Below, in pieces: positions 54,555 to 64,000 of a stretch of 64,000 nucleotides of DNA (positions are counted from its first letter, which is position 1; every line of letters begins with the position of its first letter). The translations under genes and the position numbers were made by a program. The stretch is from contig CM032230.1 of the NCBI GenBank assembly GCA_019009955.1, positions 3,687,001-3,751,000 of the forward strand. Reading direction: 5' to 3'. The stretch comes from Riptortus pedestris (lineage: Eukaryota > Arthropoda > Insecta > Hemiptera > Alydidae). The notes under the pieces were generated by a model. It was not told the origin of the DNA and made no database searches. It saw only the letters and a program-made list of their open reading frames with translations.

Positions 54555-54665
54555 TAATTTTTGTGAGCTGCTTGGTTGGTTCGAAGGGTACATATGAGAA
54601 AATGTTTCGTTAATCGAGTCCGGAGTACAACCTCCATAGTTGATTTCCCTTCTAGGTAATGAGAT
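54555..54665 (+). mobile_element. old H1 right arm scrap
   Basis: 'gttcgaagggtacatatgag', 'aaaatgtttcgttaatcgag', 'gagtacaacctccatagttg' and 'atttcccttctagg' follow right-arm order. Confidence 0.45.
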
Positions 54666-57081
54666 AAAAATGACTGTTTTTGTACCACACAGTCTCACTC
54701 TAATTGCGTGAAGGGATGCTTATTATTTATTATCATTTAAAATATTCATCTAATAAATAATTGTGTAGGCTGTTAAATAATAAACCACGTTTGATTAATG
54801 TATTTTTGGTTTACTTTTCCAGGTGAGTACAGTAAAGCCATTTGAATGGATGTGAGTTCTTGTTCAATGTTGTTCTGTCAGCATGTAAGTACATAGCTCA
54901 TACAATTCATATTTGTAATAACGTAACATAGTGGAAGGCAATTCATACAGCTGTTCTTTAAAATCCTTACATTGTATAAAAAATATAATTTACCACATAA
55001 TTTTGGCTATAGAAATAAAGTCAACTGTAACAATTATTAAAAAAGATTGCATAATTAAACGATTGCTAATATATTTTGTAAAATATGGAGTTGTTTATTC
55101 AACCATTTTCCTCATTGATTCTGCTTACAGCTGATATTCATTAATGACATGTATACATCACAATTTGAGGATTACATGTTATTATTTCGTAGACAATCAC
55201 ACACGTATGTTATAATATTTATACAAGTAGAGCACATGAAGCAAGCAGGACACTAAAAATGCATGACCTATTTTTTTAATTACCCATCATTAAATATAAG
55301 TATGGATCCTCTAAAATTTAATTTAAGGTGGAATATATATATAAGAAAGAAGGCAAATGAACTTAAATACAATAAAATAAGACTGTTATAAAATTAAATT
55401 GTTTGTTTTAAAATTCGATTCATTCGTCATTAAAATTTTTTACAATCATTGACTTGACTTTGAATTTTATTGTAATCTTTTCTTTATAGTGTGTTGTAAT
55501 TAAGAATATTCCGGTTACATGTTTTATTTATTATTATTTATCAGTTAGAAATATCATTGCAATTTTTGAAGAAAGCGGCTTACATAAAAATATGCCAGTT
55601 TATATGATCAAAACTATTCTTTATTTATAATTTTTATTGTGATTCAATGTGATATACAATTAGTGAAAAACTATTGACTACAAATTAATTTATTATTTAG
55701 AAGAATAGCCCAAGTAGATTTACTTCAATTTGGGAAAGAATCTAACAAACCACTGTTTTCTGATAAAATTCATAGTGACTATTTATTATGACAAATATTT
55801 ATCACAAAATTAAAAATAATGTGTTAAACAGTTTTAAAGACCTCATAACAGGATTAGCTCAGTTTCCTTTGTTATTATATTTATATTAACACACTAATTC
55901 TGTGCATAAGAAAGCTCATTAAAAATGGATTTTTTTCTAAAAAATAATAATCTAAATATAACTTATACTATTAAAGATGAAATTTTTAGTGAATAACTTA
56001 ATAATATTGTAACATGCTCTAATAATTGGTTTATTAATAATAGAAACAGGTTTTTTTTTATTTTATTATTAATTTTGTTTTTTAAAAGGAATCCAGAAAC
56101 ATTGACCCATTCTAAGAAATTTGGTTTAATTACCATAAAATACTTGACTATGTATTGCATTTCTAAATGCAATGTGTTCAAATTCTAAAAAATACGTATT
56201 AATCTACTGTGCTTTATTGAATAAAATGCTCTTTCGTTTCTAGTATTCGTTATCACCTCTTCAGGGGCGGATTATTAAATAAGAAACAAATAAGCGTATA
56301 GCCTCAAGGAAGCTTGTCTGAGAGAACCATGTCTTCCTTAGACTCTCTTCGGAGTTTAATTTAAGGATTTGTTATAGGAGCAGCCTTAAAGAGCGGGATT
56401 TTTTTAGGAAAAGTACCTATTGTCGTTGGTTTCATGAGAAAATTAAATAAGAATTCGTCCAAAATTCGCAGTAGGGGAAGTTCGATGTAAGAATAAATGT
56501 AATGTTTTTTATATCTGTATTCATTTTGTTCAATCAATTATACTTATTATTTTATTTAATGACTGAAATTATTAATGCAGTTTAATATAAAACATAACCA
56601 ATTACTTTTAAATGATATTATAACATCCTCATTAATCCATTATTTGATTTTACAGTTATTATAGTTACTTCTTTTTGTTCAAAAAGTTCAAAGTTCTTAA
56701 TAGGTTCTTTTTTATTAATTATACTAGGTACTAGAGTGTGCTGTTGCACCTGCATTGTTGTATACCTGTCAACATAATTACAGGATAATCTGGTTTTATT
56801 TAATTCAATCCGCGTTGTCTTTACAAAGAATAAAACTCCCGGATAGCCTATATTTCAGGGTGCTAACGGATGCAAAGCATTAATATGATTTTAATAAAGA
56901 AACTGAAGTATATCCCATAACTCTGGCCATAACAGGAAAAAAAAAGCTCTTTAACTTCTGAATAACGATTTTTTCTTTTCTTAAAGAGTTCAGTGTTCAG
57001 ATGAAATATTGATCTAATCTAGAGCTTTTCAAATTCTTAGAAAACACATAAGGTTTGTGTATTTTTCTTATTAAAAGATTG

Positions 57082-57086
<5 letters not shown>
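54666..57086. other. unrecognised AT-rich DNA, one possible hAT tip
   Basis: Over 2.4 kb without repeat or coding signal, apart from 'caggggcggattattaaata' at about 56262, which resembles a hAT terminal repeat but has no partner or duplication that I can find. It is some of the least repeat-like DNA in the window. Confidence 0.4.

Positions 57087-57134
<48 letters not shown>
57087..57134. repeat. (TA)n microsatellite
   Basis: About 48 nt of TA, not attached to any H1 sequence. Confidence 0.85.
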
Positions 57135-57138
<4 letters not shown>

Positions 57139-57329
57139 ATATATAATTATCCCCTTTATTATGAATCGGATTGAGAATATTAATGTAATTAAATTAAACA
57201 TAAAAAGCATAGCAACGGCGATCAGCACAAAAAAGTTACATCAACATTAGAACAAAAAAAATGTATTGTTTTTCTAACTTGGGATTTCTGTCTTCAATGA
57301 AACATTAAAGAGAAACATAAAAAAAATAA

Positions 57330-57521
57330 AATAAAATAACAATTCCTACAAGGGGCGTCCAATGGTCCAATGGTGCTGCCATCTGTGGGCCACCCCTAGG
57401 AACCACCAGCAGCTAAGACTGGTGGACTCTGATCAGCAGACCTGATGCAGCTCAGAACAAGCCGTGAAAAAGGTCTTTGCAGCCAAGCTATAATTTTAAT
57501 GAGTGCTCAATTATTGAAATT

Positions 57522-57557
<36 letters not shown>

Positions 57558-57860
57558 TGTTAACATGAGACCCCTGAGTAACTATCTAAGGGGAGAAGGC
57601 AAGGATGGAGAGAAAACAACCAGAGGGAAGAAATACAACTCTTCAATGCGGCAAACAACACCAGTATTTTAATGCAACTGGAGCCAGCTACAACAATCCT
57701 TCAAGTTTCAACATCAGTCATCATACAAGACTCATTTCAATTAATATATGCAGTGTTTACTGTCATTTCCATAGACTTATTTATTTTACCACTCTGCCCA
57801 GATTATATAGTCCATCAGCATCTGCATAACTCCCCAGTGAAAAGGTAATATTCATTTCCA
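57330..57860. other. unrecognised stretch with a 33-nt T-run
   Basis: T-run at 57524-57556, preceded by moderately GC sequence ('gtgctgccatctgtgggcca', 'ccaccagcagctaagactgg'). Read on the minus strand this would be an A-run within a transcript-like insert, but I could not find ends or promoter boxes. Confidence 0.35.
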
Positions 57861-58129
57861 TATGAATTACCCCATCACAGCTATCTTTAGGAATAAAAGA
57901 CAAAGGTGAAAGAGTTGAGCTCACGGCACCTGTCTATAACTGAAGATGGTTGTTCAAATCTATGGGGTACACCTAGCTGCAACAAAACAAGGGGATATCA
58001 TTCGCCTATAATAAATGTATATACACCCAACAAACTTAGCAACAAAATTTAATCTAATGTACACAATTTACAGGAGAAAGAGAAATTTACAAGCCGAGAG
58101 TGATGAACATAATATATAGTAAATTATTA
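57861..58129. other. unrecognised DNA
   Basis: Nothing supportable. Confidence 0.35.
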
Positions 58130-58265
58130 ATCTGTTGACAATAGATTGTTATTCTATAAACGGCTTTCCAGTCCACTACTTGCAACTCTGTAGCGTCCTT
58201 CTTCATTCTGTCAACCCATCACATCTTCAGTCTCTTTCGTGGCTGGTTACCCACTACTGTACCAT
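58130..58265 (-). pseudogene. non-LTR retrotransposon extreme C-terminus (RTE/Jockey-like)
   Basis: The minus-strand frame reads VVGNQPRKRLKM, a stop, then WVDRMKKDATELQVVDWKAV, YR. This follows the pattern G-R-P-x-x-R-W-x-D-x-V-K-x-D-x4-G-V-x-x-W-x-x-x-A-x-D-R at the C-terminus of many RTE- and Jockey-type reverse transcriptases in animal genomes. A stop replaces the codon before W. Only this end is recognisable; the reverse transcriptase proper was not found upstream. Confidence 0.55.
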
Positions 58266-59155
58266 TCATTGTCTTGTATAGGGTGCCCGTTTGATTGCTT
58301 CTTGCCACATTGTAACCTCTTAGCTTTCATATCAGGTGAGATCGACTGTCTAGTTTCTGACATATTCTCCTTCCCCAAAGTCCTAAGTCACCATCCCACT
58401 TTGGGCCTATTATGGGTCCAAGAACCTTTCATCCTTATAAATATGGATATTCTTATTTTGTTTTCATTTGTTAATTATAATTACCTTTTTTTATTTTTTT
58501 TTTAATTTAATCTCAATTTTTATATTCACTCTATTAAATTTCATTATTTTATTCTTTTAATTCAAATAATCAAGCACGATAACTATACAATATTAAATGT
58601 AAAACAAATACCTGGGCTGTACTATTAGTACTGGCCATGGACTCAATAAACAACCTCTCTTAAGGATACGTACGAATGGTCCTCGTAGGCATATAAGAAA
58701 ATTTTCAAATATGGTTGGTTACATGTGTACAACCCCAAGAGTTAATTCCCACCCCCATACAAAATTGATCATAAAACCTCGTTATTGTTTTACCCAGAAA
58801 TATTATTAATTATATAATTATCACATAACTATAATGATATTATATCAATAGAATATATTAGTAATAGACTTGCTAGGGTAATTTCCGTTGGAGATGAAGG
58901 GATAACTGTAGACTGTTGACCGAATGATGATGGATATTATGCATTGCTGACAGGAGTAATTCATGATGTCGTCACTAGATTTATGCTGTAATCATCAAAG
59001 TAAATAACCGTCTGCTTCATGGTCAATTTGTGCCATATTGATTGAAATATTAAATCATATCATGGGACACGTTGAATTATTATAATTCAAGAACATTACT
59101 AGTAATTATTTAGAAAATATTTGGAATATGATTCCTTAATGGAGTATATAGTTAA
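58266..59155. other. unrecognised AT-rich DNA
   Basis: A weak right-arm H1 trace at about 58660-58760 ('ggtcctcgtaggcatataag', 'gtgtacaaccccaagagtta'). Otherwise nothing supportable. Confidence 0.4.
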
Positions 59156-59159
59156 GTTT

Positions 59160-60165
59160 GAAATATTCCAATTTCAAAAACAATATTAGATCGTAATGTT
59201 TTGATTGAAATATTGCTATTTCAAAAACATAGCATTACACCACATCGTCTTCGATTGAAAAATTACCAATTCAAAAACAGTTTAAGAATTTATGCATTTC
59301 GACTGAGATATTGTGGTTCCAAGAACAGTATTACATCGTATCCTTTTTGATTGAAAAATTATCATTTCAAAAACAGTTTAAGACTGTTTGCTATTCAATT
59401 GAAATATTGAATACATACAAACAGTATTACATCTTATCATTTTCGTTTGAAATATTCCGGTTCCAAAATCAGTTTAAGACTGTATGCATTTCGACTGAAA
59501 TATTGTGATTACAAAAACTGTATTACATTGTATCGTTTTAGATTGAAATATTACGATTTCAATAACAGTTTAAGAATTTATGCATTTCGACTGAGATATT
59601 GTGATTACAAAAACAGTATTACATCATATCGTTTTCGATTGAAATATTACGATTTCAAAAACAGTTTAAGACTGTATGCACTTCGACTGAGATATTGTGG
59701 TTCCAAGAACAGTATTACATCGTATCGTTTTCGATTGAAATATTACGATTTCAAAAACAGTTTAAGACTGTATGCTATTCAATTGAAATATTGAATACAT
59801 ACAAACAGTATTGCATCGTATCGTTTTCGATTGAGATATTGCGGTTCCAAAATCAGTTTAACACTGTATGCTTTTCGATTGAAATATTGCGATTCCTAAA
59901 AAAGCATTACATTCTATCGTTTTCGATTGCAATATTGCGGTTCCAAAATCAGTTTAACACTGTATCCTTTTCGACTGAGATATTGTGATTAAAAAACTGT
60001 ATTACATCGTATCGTTTTCGATTGAAATATTGGAGTTCCAAGAACAGCATTACATCGTATTGTGCTCGATTGAAGTATTACGATTTCGAAAACAGTAATA
60101 CAGTACCCTTTTAGATTGAAAAATTGCGATTTCAAAGACAGTATTACACTCTATGATGCTATTCG
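59160..60165 (+). repeat. 96-bp tandem array (2 x 48 bp), about 10 units
   Basis: Each 96-nt unit consists of two related 48-nt halves: 'attgaaatattacgatttca', 'aaaacagtttaagactgtat', 'gc', and 'actgagatattgtggttcca', 'agaacagtattacatcgtat'. The AACAG...GTTTAAG block recurs every 96 nt from 59275 to 59947 without slippage. Because 48 and 96 are multiples of three, two frames stay open over long parts and encode 32-residue repeats (RLKYYDFKNSLRLYA-type and SIEILRFQKQFKTVC-type). Start codons are incidental and no flanking coding context is visible. I call it a minisatellite; a repeat-encoded exon cannot be fully excluded. Confidence 0.9.
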
Positions 60166-61278
60166 ATTGTAAATTAATTGATTGATTTAAAAAAAAAACA
60201 GCATTAAATCTTATCAGATTAATGCATATAAATATTTTTTTAATGACAAGTATGAAGTTTAGAAAAATTTCTCAGTTGCTGATTAACGGAACACTTGAAA
60301 AAAAAATTCTATTTTTAATAATTTAGGAGCACAACATGTAAACAGAAATCAATATTGTAGAAAATGAATTACTTAATGAACGCAACAATTAATAATAAAA
60401 ACAACATGCATGTAAATTAAATACAAGTAATTAACTCAATAAATAAACATTGAACGCAAGTAATAATAACATAGGGCTAATAAGCTACTACGGACGTTAC
60501 TAGCCTTCAATATTATGGTTTCATAAATGACATTGATGGAATATGAATGTTTTGAGTATTTACTGTGTCTATGATTCTAAACATGTTTGAGTATATCTGT
60601 ATGTGTACATTCGTTTCATCTACTGCTTTATCTATATGAGTGATTTGTCAGGTGTATATCACTACAATCGGAGCAATTACTATAAAAAAGAAATTAATTA
60701 TGTCTTTAACTATGAACTCTTTGTTGCATACAAACTGATCGATCTTTTCCACACGAAGAACGTGTGTGTTATCGGGCTTTGAACACTCCTAAAGTTACAA
60801 ATAATTTAACACCCATTATAATTTAGTTCGTGTCATTTTATTTTGAGGCCGATGAGATGACGTGAGTTTAAATTGTACGGAAGAAGATCATTGTTTGGTA
60901 GTTGAGAATGTAATCTGCGACCAGCTGATGCAACAAACAAAGTCTGCAAAAATATTATTGTGACGTGTCGCCAGTGAGTGAGTGTTTGGTCGTCTGCCAA
61001 ACAATATGGGGGTAAATAACCAGAATAAACAGCTAGAATCGCTAGAAATAGAGTTACACAGAATATGCGCCACCGTCGGCTACTGCAATATATCTTCAAA
61101 GCAACCACTGGCCCAATATTGGTGTAGCAGATTTCTCGTTAGTTTAATTCACCCAGAACGCAAGAGTACGTAATAATATTAATGAAAAAATGATGCAATT
61201 GTGGGTCTGTGTGTATGTATGTAGGTATGTGGATAATTTCCCCAGCTTAGCTCAGGAAATCATGATTCGTGAAGTTAG

Positions 61279-61282
<4 letters not shown>
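60166..61282. other. unrecognised DNA
   Basis: Overlapping short frames on both strands at 60833-61173 have no recognised motif. Confidence 0.4.

Positions 61283-61307
<25 letters not shown>
61283..61307. repeat. T-run of 25 nt
   Basis: Homopolymer; no associated element recognised. Unrecognised sequence continues to 61497. Confidence 0.9.
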
Positions 61308-61309
<2 letters not shown>

Positions 61310-61497
61310 TACTATATTTTTACTTTCCCCCTCCTTAGTGTTTAAGATTTATACCTGAATATCTAGTAACTAATGCGAACTTATTTTTAACATATTATAT
61401 ATACGCAGGCCTTAGTAACTTACAAAATTGTTAGTTCAAGCTAAACTACTACAAAATTATACATAACGAAAGTTAACTTAAATATCAAACTTTAAAC

Positions 61498-61615
61498 TAT
61501 TTATTAACGTCCACTTTTTGCAACTAAGGCTAATAGGGACGGGTTATCTACAGGTTACCACCCTTTTCTAGCCAGGGTGGGACTAAGGATTTTATTTAAC
61601 ACTCCAATACACGCC
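61498..61615 (-). mobile_element. SINE-like 3' tail, copy 5
   Basis: The plus strand reads 'atttattaacgtccactttt', 'aaggctaatagggacgggtt', 'atctacaggttaccaccctt', 'ttctagccagggtgggacta'. This is the reverse complement of the conserved SINE block and its end. The tRNA-like head is missing after 'gattttatttaac'. Confidence 0.65.
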
Positions 61616-61689
61616 CGTCATCTCGCAGATGACCAGTTCCGTTTTTTCGTCATAAGTTTGATGGAGGGAAGGTAGCCTAGTCCCCCGCC

Positions 61690-61992
61690 CTAGTATTCCT
61701 CAAGCTCGCCTAGCTCGACAGTTCTGTTGAACTCATCAGAGATCAGTTGATTATGCGAGTGCAGCTCAGTAATTTGCCACGCACCATGACCTCACGTCTT
61801 CAAGAACTCCTTCCCAATGATCAAATAACACCACGAGCTTCAAGCAACTCAGCAGCTACTGATGCTGGTGGACGCCAGCGCTACGGATTTTGCTTGGAAA
61901 ATAAAACAAAACGATACACCAAATATTCTTGCAAGGAATGTGGCCAATATTCATGTCTGCATATTTATGTGTGCCTTTTCTTGTGCTGATGG
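61690..61992 (+). pseudogene. possible piggyBac transposase C-terminal fragment
   Basis: Encodes a stretch ending GGRQRYGFCLENKTKRYTKY, SCKECGQYSCLHIY, plus one more cysteine near the stop at 61987. The spacing C-x9-10-T-K-x-x-C-x-x-C-x5-C is like the cysteine-rich domain at the end of piggyBac transposases, and a basic, serine-rich linker precedes it as in that family. The histidines usual in the last part are few, so zinc binding would be incomplete. The DDD core is not found upstream, where a SINE tail lies. Another possibility is a different zinc-ribbon protein fragment. Confidence 0.45.
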
Positions 61993-62818
61993 ATGTAACG
62001 TGGGTGTGGGTAATGAAAGTGATTCAGAGTGAAATTTAAGTTTAATTTTTTAAAAGCAAAGGTTCTTGGTTTTTTTAGTATTTTTTTTTATTGGTCATTT
62101 CCATTTGTTTGAGTTACTTTCCATGTTCTAGAAATGTGGCTCAATTGTCAATGTGGTCATACATTTTACATTATTATTATGTTCTCTGAAACTATCATAC
62201 AAGACTGATAAGAGTTGTGTTCCTAGGTTTACTAGTTGATTTACCTTTTACAAGCCAGTAATAAGGAATACAATTGAAACTAAGCTACCGTGGCAACTGT
62301 TACACAAATTTAACATTTTTGAAGATTTATATACAGATAATTTTTTTCAAATACAAATTTATGAACATTTATGAACTTTTTCATTTATCTATGCACCATT
62401 ATTCCTGCAAAATTGCAAAAAAACAATTATATTATTCACTTTTGACAAATAAGTGAGATTAAAGGTCAACGCTTTAACTCACATGGCTAACCTGAGCCCC
62501 TTAAATAACAAAATATACTACTTTTGCATCGCGTATATTTGTCTATAAACCAATAGCAAACGAAATATACCTATTTTTTATTTAAGACAACCCTTATAAC
62601 CCCCATCCCTAGTGTTTGCGAATATTCCTATATCCTAATGTCTGAGTTGATTTAGTAGAAATACACTAAGTTTCCTAAAATTCTTTTAAGTAATTTAGGC
62701 TTGAAAAAAAAAAACAGACACCAAAGCCAATAATTCTTGGTATAGTTTCAATTCTATGGGATACGAATAAGTATGGTATAATTTCGAGAAATGAATCAAA
62801 CTATAGACAACCGTTACA

Positions 62819-62820
<2 letters not shown>
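61993..62820. other. unrecognised AT-rich DNA
   Basis: No supportable feature. Confidence 0.4.
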
Positions 62821-62822
<2 letters not shown>

Positions 62823-62855
<33 letters not shown>

Positions 62856-62877
62856 GTGTATATATACACATATATAA
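62823..62877. repeat. (CA)n followed by imperfect TA/TG
   Basis: CA repeats at 62823-62850 continue into 'tatatgtgtatatatacaca', a self-complementary stretch. Confidence 0.85.
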
Positions 62878-63438
62878 ATCGAACAATATATGTGAAGTCA
62901 GGGCTAAGTTCATCTGTTAGATAAAGTTGAGAGATGTTTTCAGTCTTTTTGTAGAATAGCTTCCATTATCAGACTGAGAAGATGTAAAAATAAAGAGAGA
63001 GAGAGAGGAATATGTTGTTTTATCCTGATTGGAAAAGGAGGAAGGTTATCCCCAGGGGTTGTCTTCCTCGTGACACTCCTTGATTTAGAACTCCAGCAAG
63101 TGATAGGGAGGTCGGCAGTTTTAAATTGACAACCCAATTTTTCGAGAGAGGTCAGACGGATCGTGAATTTTATTTCGGTCTAGTCTAGGGCCTTCCTCAC
63201 TACAGAACAGCTGTTCTCTTGCTTAGAAGTAGTAGTTTTCTCTTGTCACGAGGAGTTTATAGGTGCTTGTTGCAAATCTACTTTGTGAAGTCCCTAGAAA
63301 AGCTACATTTTTTGGTGATTTAAAGATTGCCATTCCGAAAAAGTCAATATGAGTCTAACTGGATAGGTAAACTCCATGATTTCATATAGAAATTCGACGT
63401 GTAAAGATTGTTTAATAAAATTAATTTATATTTATATG

Positions 63439-63448
<10 letters not shown>
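62878..63448. other. unrecognised DNA
   Basis: A short (GA)n at 62995-63007; otherwise no supportable feature. Confidence 0.4.

Positions 63449-63483
<35 letters not shown>
63449..63483. repeat. (TA)n microsatellite
   Basis: About 34 nt of TA with no H1 flanks. The sequence to the end of the window is AT-rich and unrecognised. Confidence 0.85.
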
Positions 63484-63487
<4 letters not shown>

Positions 63488-64000
63488 ATAGCATGAGAGG
63501 GCATACTTAATTAATTATTAATTTCTTTTAAATTGGGGTTTTTGTTTATTGATTTAATTTTGTAAAGATATTCTATATTTATTGTTAAATTTATTTGGGT
63601 TTTTTTAATAGCTTGTGTCATTTTTTTCTTGTTTTCTGATTTTATTTCAATTTGCTTCTGAGTAAATTCAAATATTAACTAATTGAAATTTTAAATAAGT
63701 TTTAAATTCGTATGGATCCATTTTCGTTTATTATGAAATTATCTAGAAACATTTTTTGCTCTAAAACATTTCTTGATCGGATGCATTTGAATGGACATAT
63801 CGTTATTATTTACAAATGTGTACATGTCGAATGAAGTGAATCAAGAAATGCTTTTTGTTCTATTTCAAGGAGTTCAAGCAAGTGATATGTTGTGATCATC
63901 ATTCATTCATTAAAAAAAAAATCTACTAGTTATGGAATATGACATTTTTAACCTAATGCCCTCGGAATGATCCAATTTTCAATGTGTATTAAACCTGGAA

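Noticed and set aside
56255..56310. Complete hAT element
   Set aside because: Only one tip-like sequence is visible; no partner tip, target duplication or transposase.
57445..57672. Processed pseudogene or SINE marked by the 33-nt T-run
   Set aside because: No promoter boxes, no open frame with a motif and no flanking duplication could be found.

Overview
The window looks like gene-poor, repeat-dense nuclear DNA of an animal, most likely an invertebrate. It is AT-rich, with many (TA)n microsatellites. The only intact gene I can support is a eukaryotic-type tRNA-Asp(GTC) at 42515-42586 on the minus strand, which has internal pol III promoter boxes and a downstream T-run. I found no host protein-coding gene. 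Every protein-like stretch I recognise is a decayed transposon piece: Penelope-like GIY-YIG, non-LTR retrotransposon RNase H or C-terminal ends, hAT and piggyBac. I cannot place the species.

The dominant component is one interspersed family, called H1 here. By hand count it makes up about a quarter of the window, in both orientations and at very different ages. Its left end begins GTCCGTCACG and carries a short hairpin plus a 12-nt subterminal motif (AGCAGATTTCCC). A variable segment and a shared core of about 300 nt follow, then a microsatellite at a fixed place. The right arm ends in a palindromic hairpin containing the inverted 12-nt motif and then CTAA. Insertions fall in A/T runs with no visible target duplication, and copies occur head-to-tail and nested in each other. 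This architecture resembles Drosophila DINE-1/HINE elements (non-autonomous Helentron relatives). The assignment is inference because no Rep/helicase gene is present.

Layout. 1-6.9 kb: AT-rich DNA, old H1 pieces, a Penelope-like fragment, a foldback repeat and a non-LTR end. 6.9-9.0 kb: H1 copies, one nested. 9-17 kb: minor repeat families, an RNase H remnant inside a long inverted repeat, and SINE tails. 17.3-17.8 kb: a 512-nt almost pure C tract. 17.8-27.1 kb: a dense H1 cluster with three nested sets and a 34-bp minisatellite. 27-34.5 kb: non-LTR and Penelope remnants between H1 copies. 34.5-46.1 kb: old H1 copies, a 50-bp minisatellite, SINEs, an internally deleted piggyBac-like element, the tRNA and a 92-bp H1 derivative. 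46.1-52.8 kb: a 106-bp satellite array with higher-order structure, invaded by two hAT elements. 52.8-64 kb: mostly unrecognised AT-rich DNA with non-LTR fragments, a 96-bp tandem array, a SINE tail and a probable piggyBac C-terminus.

The parts do not form a pathway. They record successive transposition waves: old H1 copies were hit by younger ones, and the satellite array by hAT elements.
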